A DNA stretch of 64,000 nt from Lachnospiraceae bacterium (lineage in GTDB: Bacteria; Bacillota; Clostridia; Lachnospirales; Lachnospiraceae), in contig CAJTDD010000027.1 in NCBI GenBank assembly GCA_910574885.1, positions 1 through 64,000 on the forward strand, read 5' to 3'. This document shows positions 8,447 to 17,467 of this stretch, in pieces; within the stretch, counting starts at the first letter, position 1; each line of letters starts with the position of its first letter. Below the pieces are notes generated by a model. The model did not search any database, was not told the origin of the DNA, and was given only the letters and a program-made list of their open reading frames with translations. The translations under genes were made by a program, and so were the position numbers.

Positions 8447-9592
8447 ATGCAGAGGAAGATGGCGTCATTTTTAATAGTTATTCTATTTTGCTGTATAAAC
8501 AAATTGAATGGGGAATATTGGAAAAATGGAATTACTGATGTTGATAACGTGTTTTCAAACTGTACGGTCGTAAAAGCTGCAGAAGATATAGAAGATATAA
8601 AAGAAGATGGTGAGGCAAAAGGTCTGGATAAAGAAGAAAAAACCCCATCATCGGAAAAAAACAATGCAGTGGATGAAGTTGCTGAGAAAAAAGAAGCGCC
8701 GGAAACTGAACAAGCTGTAAATGGTGAAGAGACTGAAAAATCTGAAAAAGATGAAAAAACCGAAGAAGATGACATAACAAACGAAGCGGAAGAATCATGT
8801 ATATATAATGTAGCATTTCCGACAGGTACGAAGGCCTTTTTAGATCCCGATAATCTAAGTGGTAGAGGGCAGATTTTTTCGGATGATTTTAAAGTTGAAA
8901 ATTATGGGAACACAGATGTTGCTATTAAAATAAAAAATATAGAAGTATATTATCGCTCAACAGAGGATGTGTATGAATTTTCAGAAGAGAAGGTTTCAGA
9001 TCACCATTCACATATAAAAAAGTTGAACGTAGATGTCGTGTGGAAGAATGAAGTTGAAAAAACGGAAAGGGTATTGAATGTATTGGAAGGAATTTCGGAT
9101 AAGTACGTTTTGTTCTTAAAGGCATCGAAATATGATGAAAACGGTAGTTTTGCAGGGCCAAGCGACGGCAGTACAGGTTCATTCTATTTTACAGGGACGT
9201 TAAATTCCAATCCGGAGCTTGTCTGGGAGGATGGAGAAGTACAGATTTCGTTTGATTATGAAATTGAAAATATTGAAGAAGATGTGGTACAAGAAGAACA
9301 AAAACAGCAGGAATCCATAGAAGATGAGGATATGGCGCTTTTGCCAGGACTGCCAGTGTTTAGGAGAGAGGCAGGGCAACAGGAAGAGTTAGATTCCGGT
9401 AAAAAAGAGGAGCAGAAAGAAAACTCCGAACAGGAAGTGAAGACAGAACAAGGTAAGGAAGAAGATGCAGGTGTGGAAGCAGAACAAGGTAAGAAAGAAG
9501 ATGAGGATATGAAAGCAGAACAAGGTAAAGAAGATGAGGGGATGGAAGTAGAGCAGAGTGAAAAACCAGATATTGATGTTAAAGCAGGATAG
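8447..9592 (+). CDS. acidic repeat-containing secreted surface protein
   Basis: A 381-residue protein with an N-terminal hydrophobic segment (about 5-17) that could serve as a signal peptide. A very acidic Glu/Lys linker spans about 45-115. A central domain at about 120-275 begins NVAFPTGTKAFLDPDNLSG and is likely beta-rich. The C-terminal ~90 residues carry degenerate repeats of a unit like AEQGKEEDEDMK. No LPXTG is visible. It follows the other two surface genes, so a shared function at the cell surface is likely, but the family is unknown to me. Confidence 0.75.
   Translation: MQRKMASFLIVILFCCINKLNGEYWKNGITDVDNVFSNCTVVKAAEDIEDIKEDGEAKGLDKEEKTPSSEKNNAVDEVAEKKEAPETEQAVNGEETEKSEKDEKTEEDDITNEAEESCIYNVAFPTGTKAFLDPDNLSGRGQIFSDDFKVENYGNTDVAIKIKNIEVYYRSTEDVYEFSEEKVSDHHSHIKKLNVDVVWKNEVEKTERVLNVLEGISDKYVLFLKASKYDENGSFAGPSDGSTGSFYFTGTLNSNPELVWEDGEVQISFDYEIENIEEDVVQEEQKQQESIEDEDMALLPGLPVFRREAGQQEELDSGKKEEQKENSEQEVKTEQGKEEDAGVEAEQGKKEDEDMKAEQGKEDEGMEVEQSEKPDIDVKAG
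9433..9580 (+). repeat. degenerate in-frame repeats in surface protein C terminus
   Basis: Units built on GAACAAGGTAA followed by a GAAGA-rich stretch recur three to four times, encoding EQGK plus acidic residues. Such repeats can change copy number by slippage and vary the length of a surface-protein tail. Confidence 0.7.
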
Positions 9593-9655
9593 ATTGAGGA
9601 ACTAGAGGACGCAAAAATCCCGCGATGAATTGTAGCTCTTAATGAAAGGAAATAT

Positions 9656-11794
9656 ATGGAGAGGATGCTAAGAAAAGAAAATTGTGTTAAAAATAAAATA
9701 AACTCATGGACTAAATTAATTGAGTTAGAGACAAAGGTCATACAGCTTAGAGATGTTCAATTAGATTTTTTTATTCAATTTTATGGGCAATATAATTTTT
9801 TGGAAAAATATGAATTCGCTTTTGCGGTATATGATGGGAAATATTTTTTTACTATCATTTCGTTTTATGAAATCCGTAACTTTTGTACCCAGGAAGAATT
9901 AGAATATTATTTTCTTTATGAATGTTTCCATGGCTGGAAAGATAAAATTGATGAAGAAGTGCAGGAAATTTTTGACAGGCATCCAAGAATACGGCTTATA
10001 TTGGCAGAAAAACCGCAAATAAATTCAAATCGCTGTAAATTTATTTGCGAATATCCAATTACGGATAAGGCGAAACGCTGTAACAATATTTTAGCGCTTA
10101 GAAATACTTTGAGAATGAAGGGAGTAGAGGCGTATTATGTGAAAATTCCGTCAGAAGAAGAAGTATTACAGCATGGTCCTTTTTTTCATTGTTTTTCGGA
10201 TGCATTTCTGTGGACAGATTATATGGAGGAGAAGGTTAGAGAAATACTGCCTTTTATAACTTCAAAAAGTTACGAAGAATCAAAAGGGTGGATAAATGGA
10301 AAAGAGTGGACAAAAAGCGTGGGAAGCGCTAGAAGGAAAATATATCTGGTCGGTCCATGTATTGTTAATGGAGACGAGGTGTTTACAGAAGATGAACTGG
10401 CAGTATTATTGTCAGAAGCATTGAGGAAGGAAAAAATTAAATATGAAGTGATAAAAGTTTGCAGACCATGGTTTCAATATGATACGTCCTATGAAGAAAT
10501 TTTAGAATATGACATTTGTAAAAATGATATCGTTATCTTTTTAGATGAAGCGATAACAGAATATGATTTTGACCTGACGGAAGCATTTAAAGACGCTTCC
10601 GGATATGCCTGGCTATATACCGATGTTCCGATTCATACGACCCGAAAGGGAAACGAGCTGATTGTTTCCAAGCTTATGGAATATATTATTTTACCTGAGT
10701 GTACAAACAGTCGTTCACAAGACGATAATATTGTGCTGCAACATGGTAAAAGGCAATTAAACAGCAGAGAAAAAGAAGGGATCGAACACTATTTGAAAGA
10801 AATTGACAGTCTGGTATCCTCAGATTCTGCAAAAATGGATGTAGCGGCAATTGTAATGACGGGAAATCCTTTTACATACGGACATCAATATTTAGTGGAG
10901 TGGGGAAGCAGAAATTCGGATGTATTGTACATATTTGTGGTTCAAGAGGATGCTTTTTTATTTTCTTTTGAAGCAAGAATTGCGCTGATAAAAGCAGGGA
11001 CGAATCATTTAAAAAATGTTTTTGTATTGCCGGGTGGAAAATTCTTGGCTACAAAAAATACATTTAGAAATTATTACGAGCGTGAGAAAACCGATGAGAG
11101 GGAGGTGGATGCGTCGAAGGATATTTTCTTTTTCTCCGAATATGTAGCTCCGCATCTTCATGTCAGGAAAAGATTTGTTGGGGAGGAACCATTAGATAAA
11201 GTTACGGCGCAGTATAATAGACAATTGAAAGAATACTTGCCCGAATACGGAATTCAGGTTGTTGAGATACCGAGAAAAGAGAGCGAAAGCCAGGTAATCA
11301 GCGCTTCTTTGGTTCGTCAATGTATTGGGACAGGTAATTACGGCAGGATTCAATCCCTAGTTCCGGAATCTACATATAGGTATATAGAAGGACATCTTGA
11401 AGAACTGAAAGTAAAATTATGGGAAAAAGAAAATTCCCGATTATCGGATAAGGGAAGAAAATATTTACAGGCCATGGAGGCATTTATTGAAAAACATTTG
11501 TATGTTGTGATGTATGGAATAGGGGAGAATGCCCGAGAGCTTGCAGGGCTTCTGGGTGAGAAATATATGAAGAAGGTTAGGTTTTGCGATCGTCGTGCGG
11601 AAAAAGAAGCATTCTATTTTTGCGGGAAAAGGGTGATGACTCCGAAGGAATTATACTGTATAGACAGGAACGTATATGTAATGGTTTCGACGCCTGTATA
11701 TAGAAGGGAAGTTTTTTTAGAGTTGAGAAGAAATGGATTTCCAAAAGATAAAATAATGTGTGCGGCCAATTGGATAGATTTATATGCAGAATGA
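9656..11794 (+). CDS. cytidylyltransferase (citrate lyase ligase-like) fusion protein
   Basis: A 712-residue multi-domain protein. Residues 1-215 are unassigned. About 225-345 is an alpha/beta domain starting KIYLVGPCIV. About 397-575 matches the nucleotidyltransferase core of [citrate lyase] ligase (CitC): GNPFTYGHQYLVE, then FVVQED, then a TFRNYY-type segment and an ISASLVR-type segment corresponding to the ISSTxxR signature. About 615-705 is a Rossmann-like module (MYGIGENARELAG) also present in six proteins downstream. No citrate lyase genes are nearby, so nucleotide activation of a sugar or alcohol phosphate for the glycan locus is more likely (inference). AAAGGA precedes ATG 9656. Confidence 0.8.
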   Translation: MERMLRKENCVKNKINSWTKLIELETKVIQLRDVQLDFFIQFYGQYNFLEKYEFAFAVYDGKYFFTIISFYEIRNFCTQEELEYYFLYECFHGWKDKIDEEVQEIFDRHPRIRLILAEKPQINSNRCKFICEYPITDKAKRCNNILALRNTLRMKGVEAYYVKIPSEEEVLQHGPFFHCFSDAFLWTDYMEEKVREILPFITSKSYEESKGWINGKEWTKSVGSARRKIYLVGPCIVNGDEVFTEDELAVLLSEALRKEKIKYEVIKVCRPWFQYDTSYEEILEYDICKNDIVIFLDEAITEYDFDLTEAFKDASGYAWLYTDVPIHTTRKGNELIVSKLMEYIILPECTNSRSQDDNIVLQHGKRQLNSREKEGIEHYLKEIDSLVSSDSAKMDVAAIVMTGNPFTYGHQYLVEWGSRNSDVLYIFVVQEDAFLFSFEARIALIKAGTNHLKNVFVLPGGKFLATKNTFRNYYEREKTDEREVDASKDIFFFSEYVAPHLHVRKRFVGEEPLDKVTAQYNRQLKEYLPEYGIQVVEIPRKESESQVISASLVRQCIGTGNYGRIQSLVPESTYRYIEGHLEELKVKLWEKENSRLSDKGRKYLQAMEAFIEKHLYVVMYGIGENARELAGLLGEKYMKKVRFCDRRAEKEAFYFCGKRVMTPKELYCIDRNVYVMVSTPVYRREVFLELRRNGFPKDKIMCAANWIDLYAE

Positions 11795-12983
11795 AATATG
11801 TTGTGAAAGACGGTTAATGAATATGGCAGAAAAGTTGTGCGTTTGTGCTGTATGCCAGAATGATGAGGCATTTTGGTGCTGCGATGTCATAATTGGGGGA
11901 CTGCATCGTGTAGATAAGTTTACAGGAAAAATAAGATGTGTGGTGTCGCCGCGGCAGATGTATCAGGAAGGCTTCTTTTCTGTAAGGAAGCTACTATGCT
12001 GGCGGGATAAAATTTTAATTTTGCCAACAGAATTAAACAGAAAATGGATTGTTTATGATATTGCAACAGAAAAAATCCGTTTCATCCATCCGGTTTCGTT
12101 TCCATATTTCTCAGAGGAAACGATTATTGTAGGAACACAGGCTTTCTGCGTGCCTTTCGTTTCAGATAAACCTGTGCTGGTACTGGATATGGACACAATG
12201 CAGTGTATGGCTCGGCTTGATATCTTTTATGAGGGAGAAAAAACAGAAAGTCCTTTTGAAATATGGAATGCATCTGTTTTGGGAAATGGCATCTGCTTTT
12301 TAATGCGTGATTCTAATTGTCTATGCCGGATAAATGGAAGAGATGTGAAAACGATAATGCTAGACATACCTGAGACGGCAGGATGCGCAGATTTTTATGG
12401 CGATGAAGGATGGGTATTGACATCGGGAGGGACAAATCTGTACAGGATAGATACGGATGGAAAGTGTCTGGGAAGAATTCCAATGAAAATAAGACAAGAG
12501 TTTGTACGTTTAGCTGCGACCCCAAGATATATTTTTTTACTGCCGAGAGAGGGGAGTACTATTAGTGTATATGACCAATATATGCAGTGTTTCAAATATA
12601 TAAATTCTGATAAACCGGAAGTTGGTCATTTGTTACCGGAACCACTTTATGTAGGGGCTTATTGGGATTACATGATATCAGAGAATCAAATATATTTTAT
12701 GCAGTGTAAATATGCTCTGCTTATTGTTGATTTGGACACATTAGAATATAGACAAAGAGATCTGCACTATTCCGAAAGCTTTTCAAAGAAAAATTACTGG
12801 AATTATTATTGGTGGATTCAGCAAATGTACAGGAAGGAATTTAAAGAACCTATGATGTACAGCCTGAAGGGATATTTGAAAATGGTCACATATAACAGGG
12901 CAGAGGCATGCTGTGATGGAGTGGAAAATTCAAAAATATGGGAGTGCCTGAAAGGTAGTGTAAAGTATCGTATGAAAAAATGA
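11784..12983 (+). CDS. hypothetical protein, beta-propeller-like
   Basis: A 399-residue cytoplasmic protein with recurring Trp/Tyr-rich strands such as HRVDKFTGK, KWIVYDIAT, LVLDMDTM and LYRIDTDGK, spaced 40-60 residues apart, suggesting a beta-propeller (inference). There is no signal peptide. The first ATG overlaps the upstream stop by 11 bp. ATG 11817 or 11823 are possible alternatives and remove an odd Cys-rich leader. Low G+C and close spacing tie it to the preceding cytidylyltransferase fusion; function unknown. Confidence 0.75.
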   Translation: MQNEICCERRLMNMAEKLCVCAVCQNDEAFWCCDVIIGGLHRVDKFTGKIRCVVSPRQMYQEGFFSVRKLLCWRDKILILPTELNRKWIVYDIATEKIRFIHPVSFPYFSEETIIVGTQAFCVPFVSDKPVLVLDMDTMQCMARLDIFYEGEKTESPFEIWNASVLGNGICFLMRDSNCLCRINGRDVKTIMLDIPETAGCADFYGDEGWVLTSGGTNLYRIDTDGKCLGRIPMKIRQEFVRLAATPRYIFLLPREGSTISVYDQYMQCFKYINSDKPEVGHLLPEPLYVGAYWDYMISENQIYFMQCKYALLIVDLDTLEYRQRDLHYSESFSKKNYWNYYWWIQQMYRKEFKEPMMYSLKGYLKMVTYNRAEACCDGVENSKIWECLKGSVKYRMKK

Positions 12984-13085
12984 TACGGGTATTGCTCGCA
13001 TTAAAAATCTGCTTCGCAGATGGCGGACAAGAAGGCAATCAATTTGCTGCGCAAATTGGTTACAAAAATCGAGAAGGGGAAATGT

Positions 13086-14114
13086 ATGGCAAAGTATGAA
13101 GAAGAACTGCATTATTGGCTGGACCGGGACGAGATATGGGAGAAATTAGAAGAAAAGACAGTTCTGCTCTCAGGCGCGTCCGGGACAGTGGGAAGATGCC
13201 TGACAGAGATGTTTCTGCTGCGTGGGAAAATCCATGTGATTGCTGTAAGCAGAAACGAACAGGCGGCGAAGGAGCGGCTGGGGAAGTATTGGGACAGCAG
13301 CTTTTTCCGGTATCTGCCTTGTGACGTCAATGAGCCGATACCGGAATGTGGGCACGTGGACGTTGTCATCCATGCAGCAAGCAACACTCATCCGCAGCAG
13401 TATGCAGGGGATCCGGTAGGAACCATTACGGCGAATATTCTTGGGACAAAAAATCTGCTGGACTATGGGGTTTCTCATGGGATGGAAAAGTTTTGCTTTG
13501 TCTCGTCTGTGGAAATCTATGGGGAGAACAGAGGAGACAGGGAGAAATTTGACGAGACGTATCTCGGCTATCTTGACTGTAATACGCTGCGTGCCGGGTA
13601 TCCGGAAAGCAAGCGTCTGGGGGAAGCCCTGTGCAACGCTTACAGGGAGAAATATGGAGTGGATTTCGTGATTCCCAGGCTGAGCCGTGTGTATGGGCCT
13701 ACGATGTTAAAGACGGATTCCAAAGCTATTTCTCAGTTTATAAGAAAGGCATTGGCAGGGGAGGATATTGTGCTGAAAAGCAGGGGAGGACAGAAATATT
13801 CTTATGTATATGTGACCGATGCGGCGGTGGGAATTCTCTGGACGATGGCTTTTGGGGACTCTGGGGAGGCGTATAATGTCACGGACGAAGGCTCTGAACG
13901 GACTTTGAAGGAACTGGCGGAACGATTGGCGGAGGTGGTGGGGACGAAGGTGAGGTTTGAATTGCCGGTGGGAATGGAAAAGAAAGGGTATTCCGCGGCT
14001 ACGAAGGCAGTGCTGGACGGAAAGAAGCTGGCGCGTATCGGCTGGAGGGCGCGGGTTGGGCTGGAAGAGGGGCTTTTGGATACAGTGGAATGGAAGAACA
14101 AGGAGAAAGGATGA
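13086..14114 (+). CDS. NAD-dependent epimerase/dehydratase (extended SDR)
   Basis: A 342-residue extended short-chain dehydrogenase. It has the glycine motif LLSGASGTVG near residues 28-37, HAASNTHP, the catalytic Ser region FVSSVEIYG, and the YPESK active-site pair near 171-175, followed by the RLSRVYGP substrate-region signature. It probably acts on a nucleotide-activated sugar (4,6-dehydratase, epimerase or decarboxylase; the exact reaction cannot be read). The frame is open from ATG 13020, but ATG 13086 has a strong AAGGGGA site. Base composition is clearly more G+C-rich than the genes on both sides, consistent with a separate origin. Confidence 0.9.
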   Translation: MAKYEEELHYWLDRDEIWEKLEEKTVLLSGASGTVGRCLTEMFLLRGKIHVIAVSRNEQAAKERLGKYWDSSFFRYLPCDVNEPIPECGHVDVVIHAASNTHPQQYAGDPVGTITANILGTKNLLDYGVSHGMEKFCFVSSVEIYGENRGDREKFDETYLGYLDCNTLRAGYPESKRLGEALCNAYREKYGVDFVIPRLSRVYGPTMLKTDSKAISQFIRKALAGEDIVLKSRGGQKYSYVYVTDAAVGILWTMAFGDSGEAYNVTDEGSERTLKELAERLAEVVGTKVRFELPVGMEKKGYSAATKAVLDGKKLARIGWRARVGLEEGLLDTVEWKNKEKG

Positions 14115-14298
14115 CTGGATTAGGATTTGCGCCAGAAGATGTTTATAGCGATGGTGATAACGTTTAATTCATGGAAAGAGATTATAATGCCCTGTTTTAT
14201 GTAACAAAGAAGGATTTCGGTGTAAAGCTTATGGGAATCGTTTTGGATGAAGGATCCATGCAAAAAGGTCGTAGAAAATTATCAGGAGGTTCGGAAAG

Positions 14299-15405
14299 TT
14301 GTTGATAAAAATTGAAGATACAGAATGGTTTCAGAAGTTGATGGCGTATGACCACCTATTGATTTTTGGCGCAACATTCTGCGCCCAGCTTACTTATCAC
14401 TTAATGAAGGCGTGTCATGCGGAGCCCGATTGTTTTATTGTAAGTGAAAGGCGGAATAATCCGTTTTGCTTAGAACAAAAGCCAGTAAAAGTGTTTGATG
14501 AAATAGAAGAAAAATTAAAACAAAACGCCTTGGTTATCATATCGCAGAGATGGGAAAGTACTGACGCTATGGAAACGTTGTTGCTTAAGGCAGGATTTAA
14601 AAATATGATTCCCAGTATCGTACAGGAAACGTCGGCAGTAACGGAGGAATTATCGAGATACCGCGAGTCGATATTAGGGCCGATACGGATGGTTCCCCAA
14701 AGCAAGGAGAATACTTTACAGACAGGAGGCCGGGTTAATTTGTGTATTTACGCAGTTACGTCTACTGCGAATCTGCATAAAAGCAATCAGAGGTACCATT
14801 CGCACTATGTCAAATATATCCAGGCGGGAGCAAAACTTACCAAAACCAGACTTTGCAGCCTGACCGATGCCGACGGGGAAAATATATCGGAGTGGAATCC
14901 GAATTACTGCGAACTGACGGCCGGATACTGGATTTTCAAAAATGATCATATCCACGACTATGTCGGGCTCTATCATTATAGCAGAGGACTGTCTCTGACA
15001 GACGGGCAGTTGGAAGATATCGTGAGAAAAAAAGTGGATGTTGTGTTGCCGCTGCCTGTTGTGAGGCGGTATGAACTAATAACAAGGTATAAAACAGATG
15101 CTGATGTGATTTTAGGCGCAATTCATAGGGTATCGCCGGAATATATTGTTTCTGCCGAACGTTTTTTTTCGGAAAAACTATTTTGTGGGGGAAATATTGT
15201 TTTGGCCAGAAGGGAAATTTACAGCGAATATTATGACTGGATGTTTCGGGTAATTGGAGAATGTGAAAAAATCTATAAAGAGACGCAAAGGCAGAGTGTA
15301 CCGAGAATATGGGGATATGCAGGGGAACTCCTGACCGATATATTTTTTAGGCATCATATAAGAGAATATCGAATCCTGTTCTCATTCATGAAGCGTCTGT
15401 GTTGA
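14299..15405 (+). CDS. DUF4422 glycosyltransferase-like protein with N-terminal Rossmann module
   Basis: A 368-residue protein. Residues ~8-115 form the Rossmann-like module (LLIFGATFCAQ) found in seven proteins of this locus. Residues ~135-365 match DUF4422: I-Q-A-G-A, D-G-E-N-I-S, N-Y-C-E-L-T and a G-L-Y-H-Y segment where the family usually has GLCHYRRYF. DUF4422 proteins occur in polysaccharide loci and are considered glycosyltransferases. The start is TTG 14299 with AGGAGG at 14284-14289. It is the first of three paralogues and the most divergent at the HYRR motif (HYSR). Confidence 0.85.
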   Translation: MLIKIEDTEWFQKLMAYDHLLIFGATFCAQLTYHLMKACHAEPDCFIVSERRNNPFCLEQKPVKVFDEIEEKLKQNALVIISQRWESTDAMETLLLKAGFKNMIPSIVQETSAVTEELSRYRESILGPIRMVPQSKENTLQTGGRVNLCIYAVTSTANLHKSNQRYHSHYVKYIQAGAKLTKTRLCSLTDADGENISEWNPNYCELTAGYWIFKNDHIHDYVGLYHYSRGLSLTDGQLEDIVRKKVDVVLPLPVVRRYELITRYKTDADVILGAIHRVSPEYIVSAERFFSEKLFCGGNIVLARREIYSEYYDWMFRVIGECEKIYKETQRQSVPRIWGYAGELLTDIFFRHHIREYRILFSFMKRLC

Positions 15406-15424
15406 AAATTTCTACATCGGTTAT

Positions 15425-15520
15425 ATGCTCAAGGAATTAAAAATCTGCGTGGATCATTTGACTATGGCCTACAACGAAACGGAAAAGAGGGTTTCTGGTA
15501 CAGTATGGATATTTTTGTGA
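15425..15520 (+). pseudogene. fragment of polysaccharide ABC exporter ATPase
   Basis: A 31-codon remnant beginning MLKELKICVDHLTMAYNETE, which resembles the N terminus of TagH/Wzt-type ATP-binding subunits of polysaccharide export transporters. Similarity stops after EKRVS, and the reading frame ends shortly afterwards, before the IS left end. The P-loop and everything after it are missing. It suggests that an exporter gene once belonged to this locus and was lost by deletion linked to the IS. Confidence 0.5.
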
Positions 15521-15641
15521 AAACGAAAAGCGGATTGTTTTTGGTAGTGTAAAGTAGCCTATGAAAAACTAGAGTCAAAAAAATAGGCTCCATTAGAACC
15601 TTGATAATTGTAGATACGATAGATTTTGGCAGTGTCCGCCA

Positions 15642-15765
15642 CCCTTGACGGCACACCAAAACAATGCTCTGAACGTCTTACCGACGGCGAAGAACTCAAG
15701 AACAGATACCAGTTTCTCCGTCTGATTCACAGCATTGTAGCATTGTTTTGGCGTGCCATCAAGGG
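15642..15765. repeat. 27-bp inverted repeat inside the IS left flank
   Basis: 15642-15668 and 15739-15765 are inverted copies matching at 25 of 27 positions, separated by 70 bp. They start CCCTTGA and end with CAAAACAATGCT. The stretch is non-coding and lies downstream of the transposase gene on its strand. It could be a strong hairpin or the trace of a nested small element. Confidence 0.7.
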
Positions 15766-15809
15766 CAGGTCCCTTCGGGATGGCTAGGTCCTTCCCTCTG
15801 GCTCGGAAT

Positions 15810-17267
15810 CTAAGAACAGATATGGGCTTCGCCCTGTTGTTGCTTTAAGATTTCCTGCTGGCCGAGGTAGAGCAGGAGCTGCCATTTACCGGGCATATTT
15901 CCGGCGCCTTCCAGCAGTTCCACTTTATTCAGCGGTTCCCTGCCGCCGGATTTTTCATGAGGACGCAGAAAGTTATAGTAAGCTACCCAGAGAGAAACGC
16001 TGTGTATTGCGCCGCCGTCCGTACCGTAACCGCAGGTGACGCGGTAAGATTCCTTGAAGGTTCGGTTCAGGCGTTCGATCAACTGTTTAAATGGCCGGAA
16101 TTTTTTGGATACTTCGTCGTCATTGGTAAGTCCGATCACCTGTGTGATGGATACGTCCCAGCCTTTTTCAATCTTGAACTGCTGGGCGGCAAGCGGGTAC
16201 GCGCTGTATCCGTCAGCAATGAATTTCAGGGTTCTGCCGGGGAATTCCTTAAATTTATCAAATGCCATACGCATGGTAAGAATGCAAGGCCCCACATCTC
16301 TTGAAGTGGAGACCTGATAGCCGAGGATGGAGCGTGTCATTTTATCCATGATGAGCCAGACATATGCTTTGACTCCTTTGATCTTGATGTAAGTTTCATC
16401 AGCGGCAAGTTCGTTGGAAGGATTGTAATCATAGGAATCGACAAAGGGACGGATGATGACGGCGGCTGTTTTGGCATAGTTGTTGACCATGGTATGTGAG
16501 ATGTCAATGCCATGGATTTCTTTCAGGGCCTGTACGGTCTGCCGCAGGGAGAGCTTTAAGTTTACCCGGTAGGTAAGGCACAGTCCCATGATATAGGCGT
16601 TGTTTTTCTTATACCGGAAAGAGGTTGCCCACTTTGGGAGCTGGTTCAGTTCCATATCAAAAAAGTTTACGGAAAACTCGCGGTAAAGATACCGCAGTTT
16701 GTATTTCCAGTATTCGGATTGTGGAAGCCCTTTTGGGAGCTTTCGGAGATTCCGCCGATAGTAAGTGCAGTTGTCGTTGACACACTTATGGATGCGGAAA
16801 TGTTTCCGGTCTTTGACGGGCTTTAGTGCATGGCCGCAATAAGGGCACTGTAGTTTTAACGGGGAGGTTACTTTATCACCGTTGACAAAGGTTTGCCCGT
16901 AGATCTTGCACTTAAACTGTCCGCGGCCGCCGGAGTTGTCATAGAGGTAGTCGTGAGGGGCGCCGCAAAGAGGACAGACGGTGTCTGAGGGAACGTTACG
17001 GGGCTTGCCTTTCTGAGGCTTGACGGGTTTAACGGCTTTGCCGTAGCGGAGGAGGTAGTATTCGTTCCAGAGCTGCCAGTCCTGTTTGAAAAAAGGTTTG
17101 ATGACAGGGAGTTTGTCCGTGAGGAATTTTTGGTATTTAGGGCTGTGGAGTTCCTCATGGGCCCACTGCTTGAGAGGGATGTATCTGCAGATAAAAAGAA
17201 CAAGCCAGCAGATTTGCTGATATTGTTCTTGAATGATTTTAAGTAAATAGAGTATAATGTTATCCAT
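15810..17267 (-). CDS. IS6-like DDE transposase with N-terminal zinc ribbons
   Basis: A 485-residue transposase. The N-terminal third carries several Cys pairs (CPLCGAPH, CPYCGHALK and others), that is, zinc-ribbon modules. The catalytic core has AADETYIKIKG (first Asp), FIADGYSAY (second Asp) and IERLNRTFKE (Glu), as in IS240/IS6-type DDE domains. It is about twice the length of a typical IS6 transposase because of the N-terminal part. The frame is open upstream to 17351, but ATG 17267 has an AAAGGA site and the upstream codons overlap the IS end. All three acidic residues are present, so it may be active. Confidence 0.9.
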   Translation of the reverse strand: MDNIILYLLKIIQEQYQQICWLVLFICRYIPLKQWAHEELHSPKYQKFLTDKLPVIKPFFKQDWQLWNEYYLLRYGKAVKPVKPQKGKPRNVPSDTVCPLCGAPHDYLYDNSGGRGQFKCKIYGQTFVNGDKVTSPLKLQCPYCGHALKPVKDRKHFRIHKCVNDNCTYYRRNLRKLPKGLPQSEYWKYKLRYLYREFSVNFFDMELNQLPKWATSFRYKKNNAYIMGLCLTYRVNLKLSLRQTVQALKEIHGIDISHTMVNNYAKTAAVIIRPFVDSYDYNPSNELAADETYIKIKGVKAYVWLIMDKMTRSILGYQVSTSRDVGPCILTMRMAFDKFKEFPGRTLKFIADGYSAYPLAAQQFKIEKGWDVSITQVIGLTNDDEVSKKFRPFKQLIERLNRTFKESYRVTCGYGTDGGAIHSVSLWVAYYNFLRPHEKSGGREPLNKVELLEGAGNMPGKWQLLLYLGQQEILKQQQGEAHICS

Positions 17268-17467
17268 AGCAATGATTTTCCTTTTGTGTTTTGTTGTTTG
17301 TGGTGAACTCATTATACACGAAAAAGGGGGGCATTGCTTTTTTATTTGCAAAAAGTGGTGTAACCCTTGAAAATAAAAGGTTCTAATTATAAATAGGGCT
17401 GTAAAACTTTACAGTACCGCCTGAAATAAACAGGTCTTTATATGAAAATATTTGGAGGAATGCCAGG

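Larger units (their letters stand above)
15543..17418 (-). mobile_element. IS6-like insertion sequence
   Basis: About 1.88 kb. The left end GGTAGTGTAAAGT (15543-15555) and the right end ACTTTACAGTACC (17406-17418) are inverted copies with one mismatch and resemble IS6-family termini. A second inverted match is ATTAGAACCTT (15592-15602) with AAGGTTCTAAT (17377-17387). One transposase gene is carried on the minus strand. No 8-bp target duplication is obvious. It separates the first DUF4422 gene and an ABC ATPase fragment from the GT2 genes. Confidence 0.75.

Noticed and set aside
13020..13085. N-terminal extension of the SDR epimerase
   Set aside because: It begins within hairpin-forming DNA without a ribosome site, whereas ATG 13086 has a strong one.
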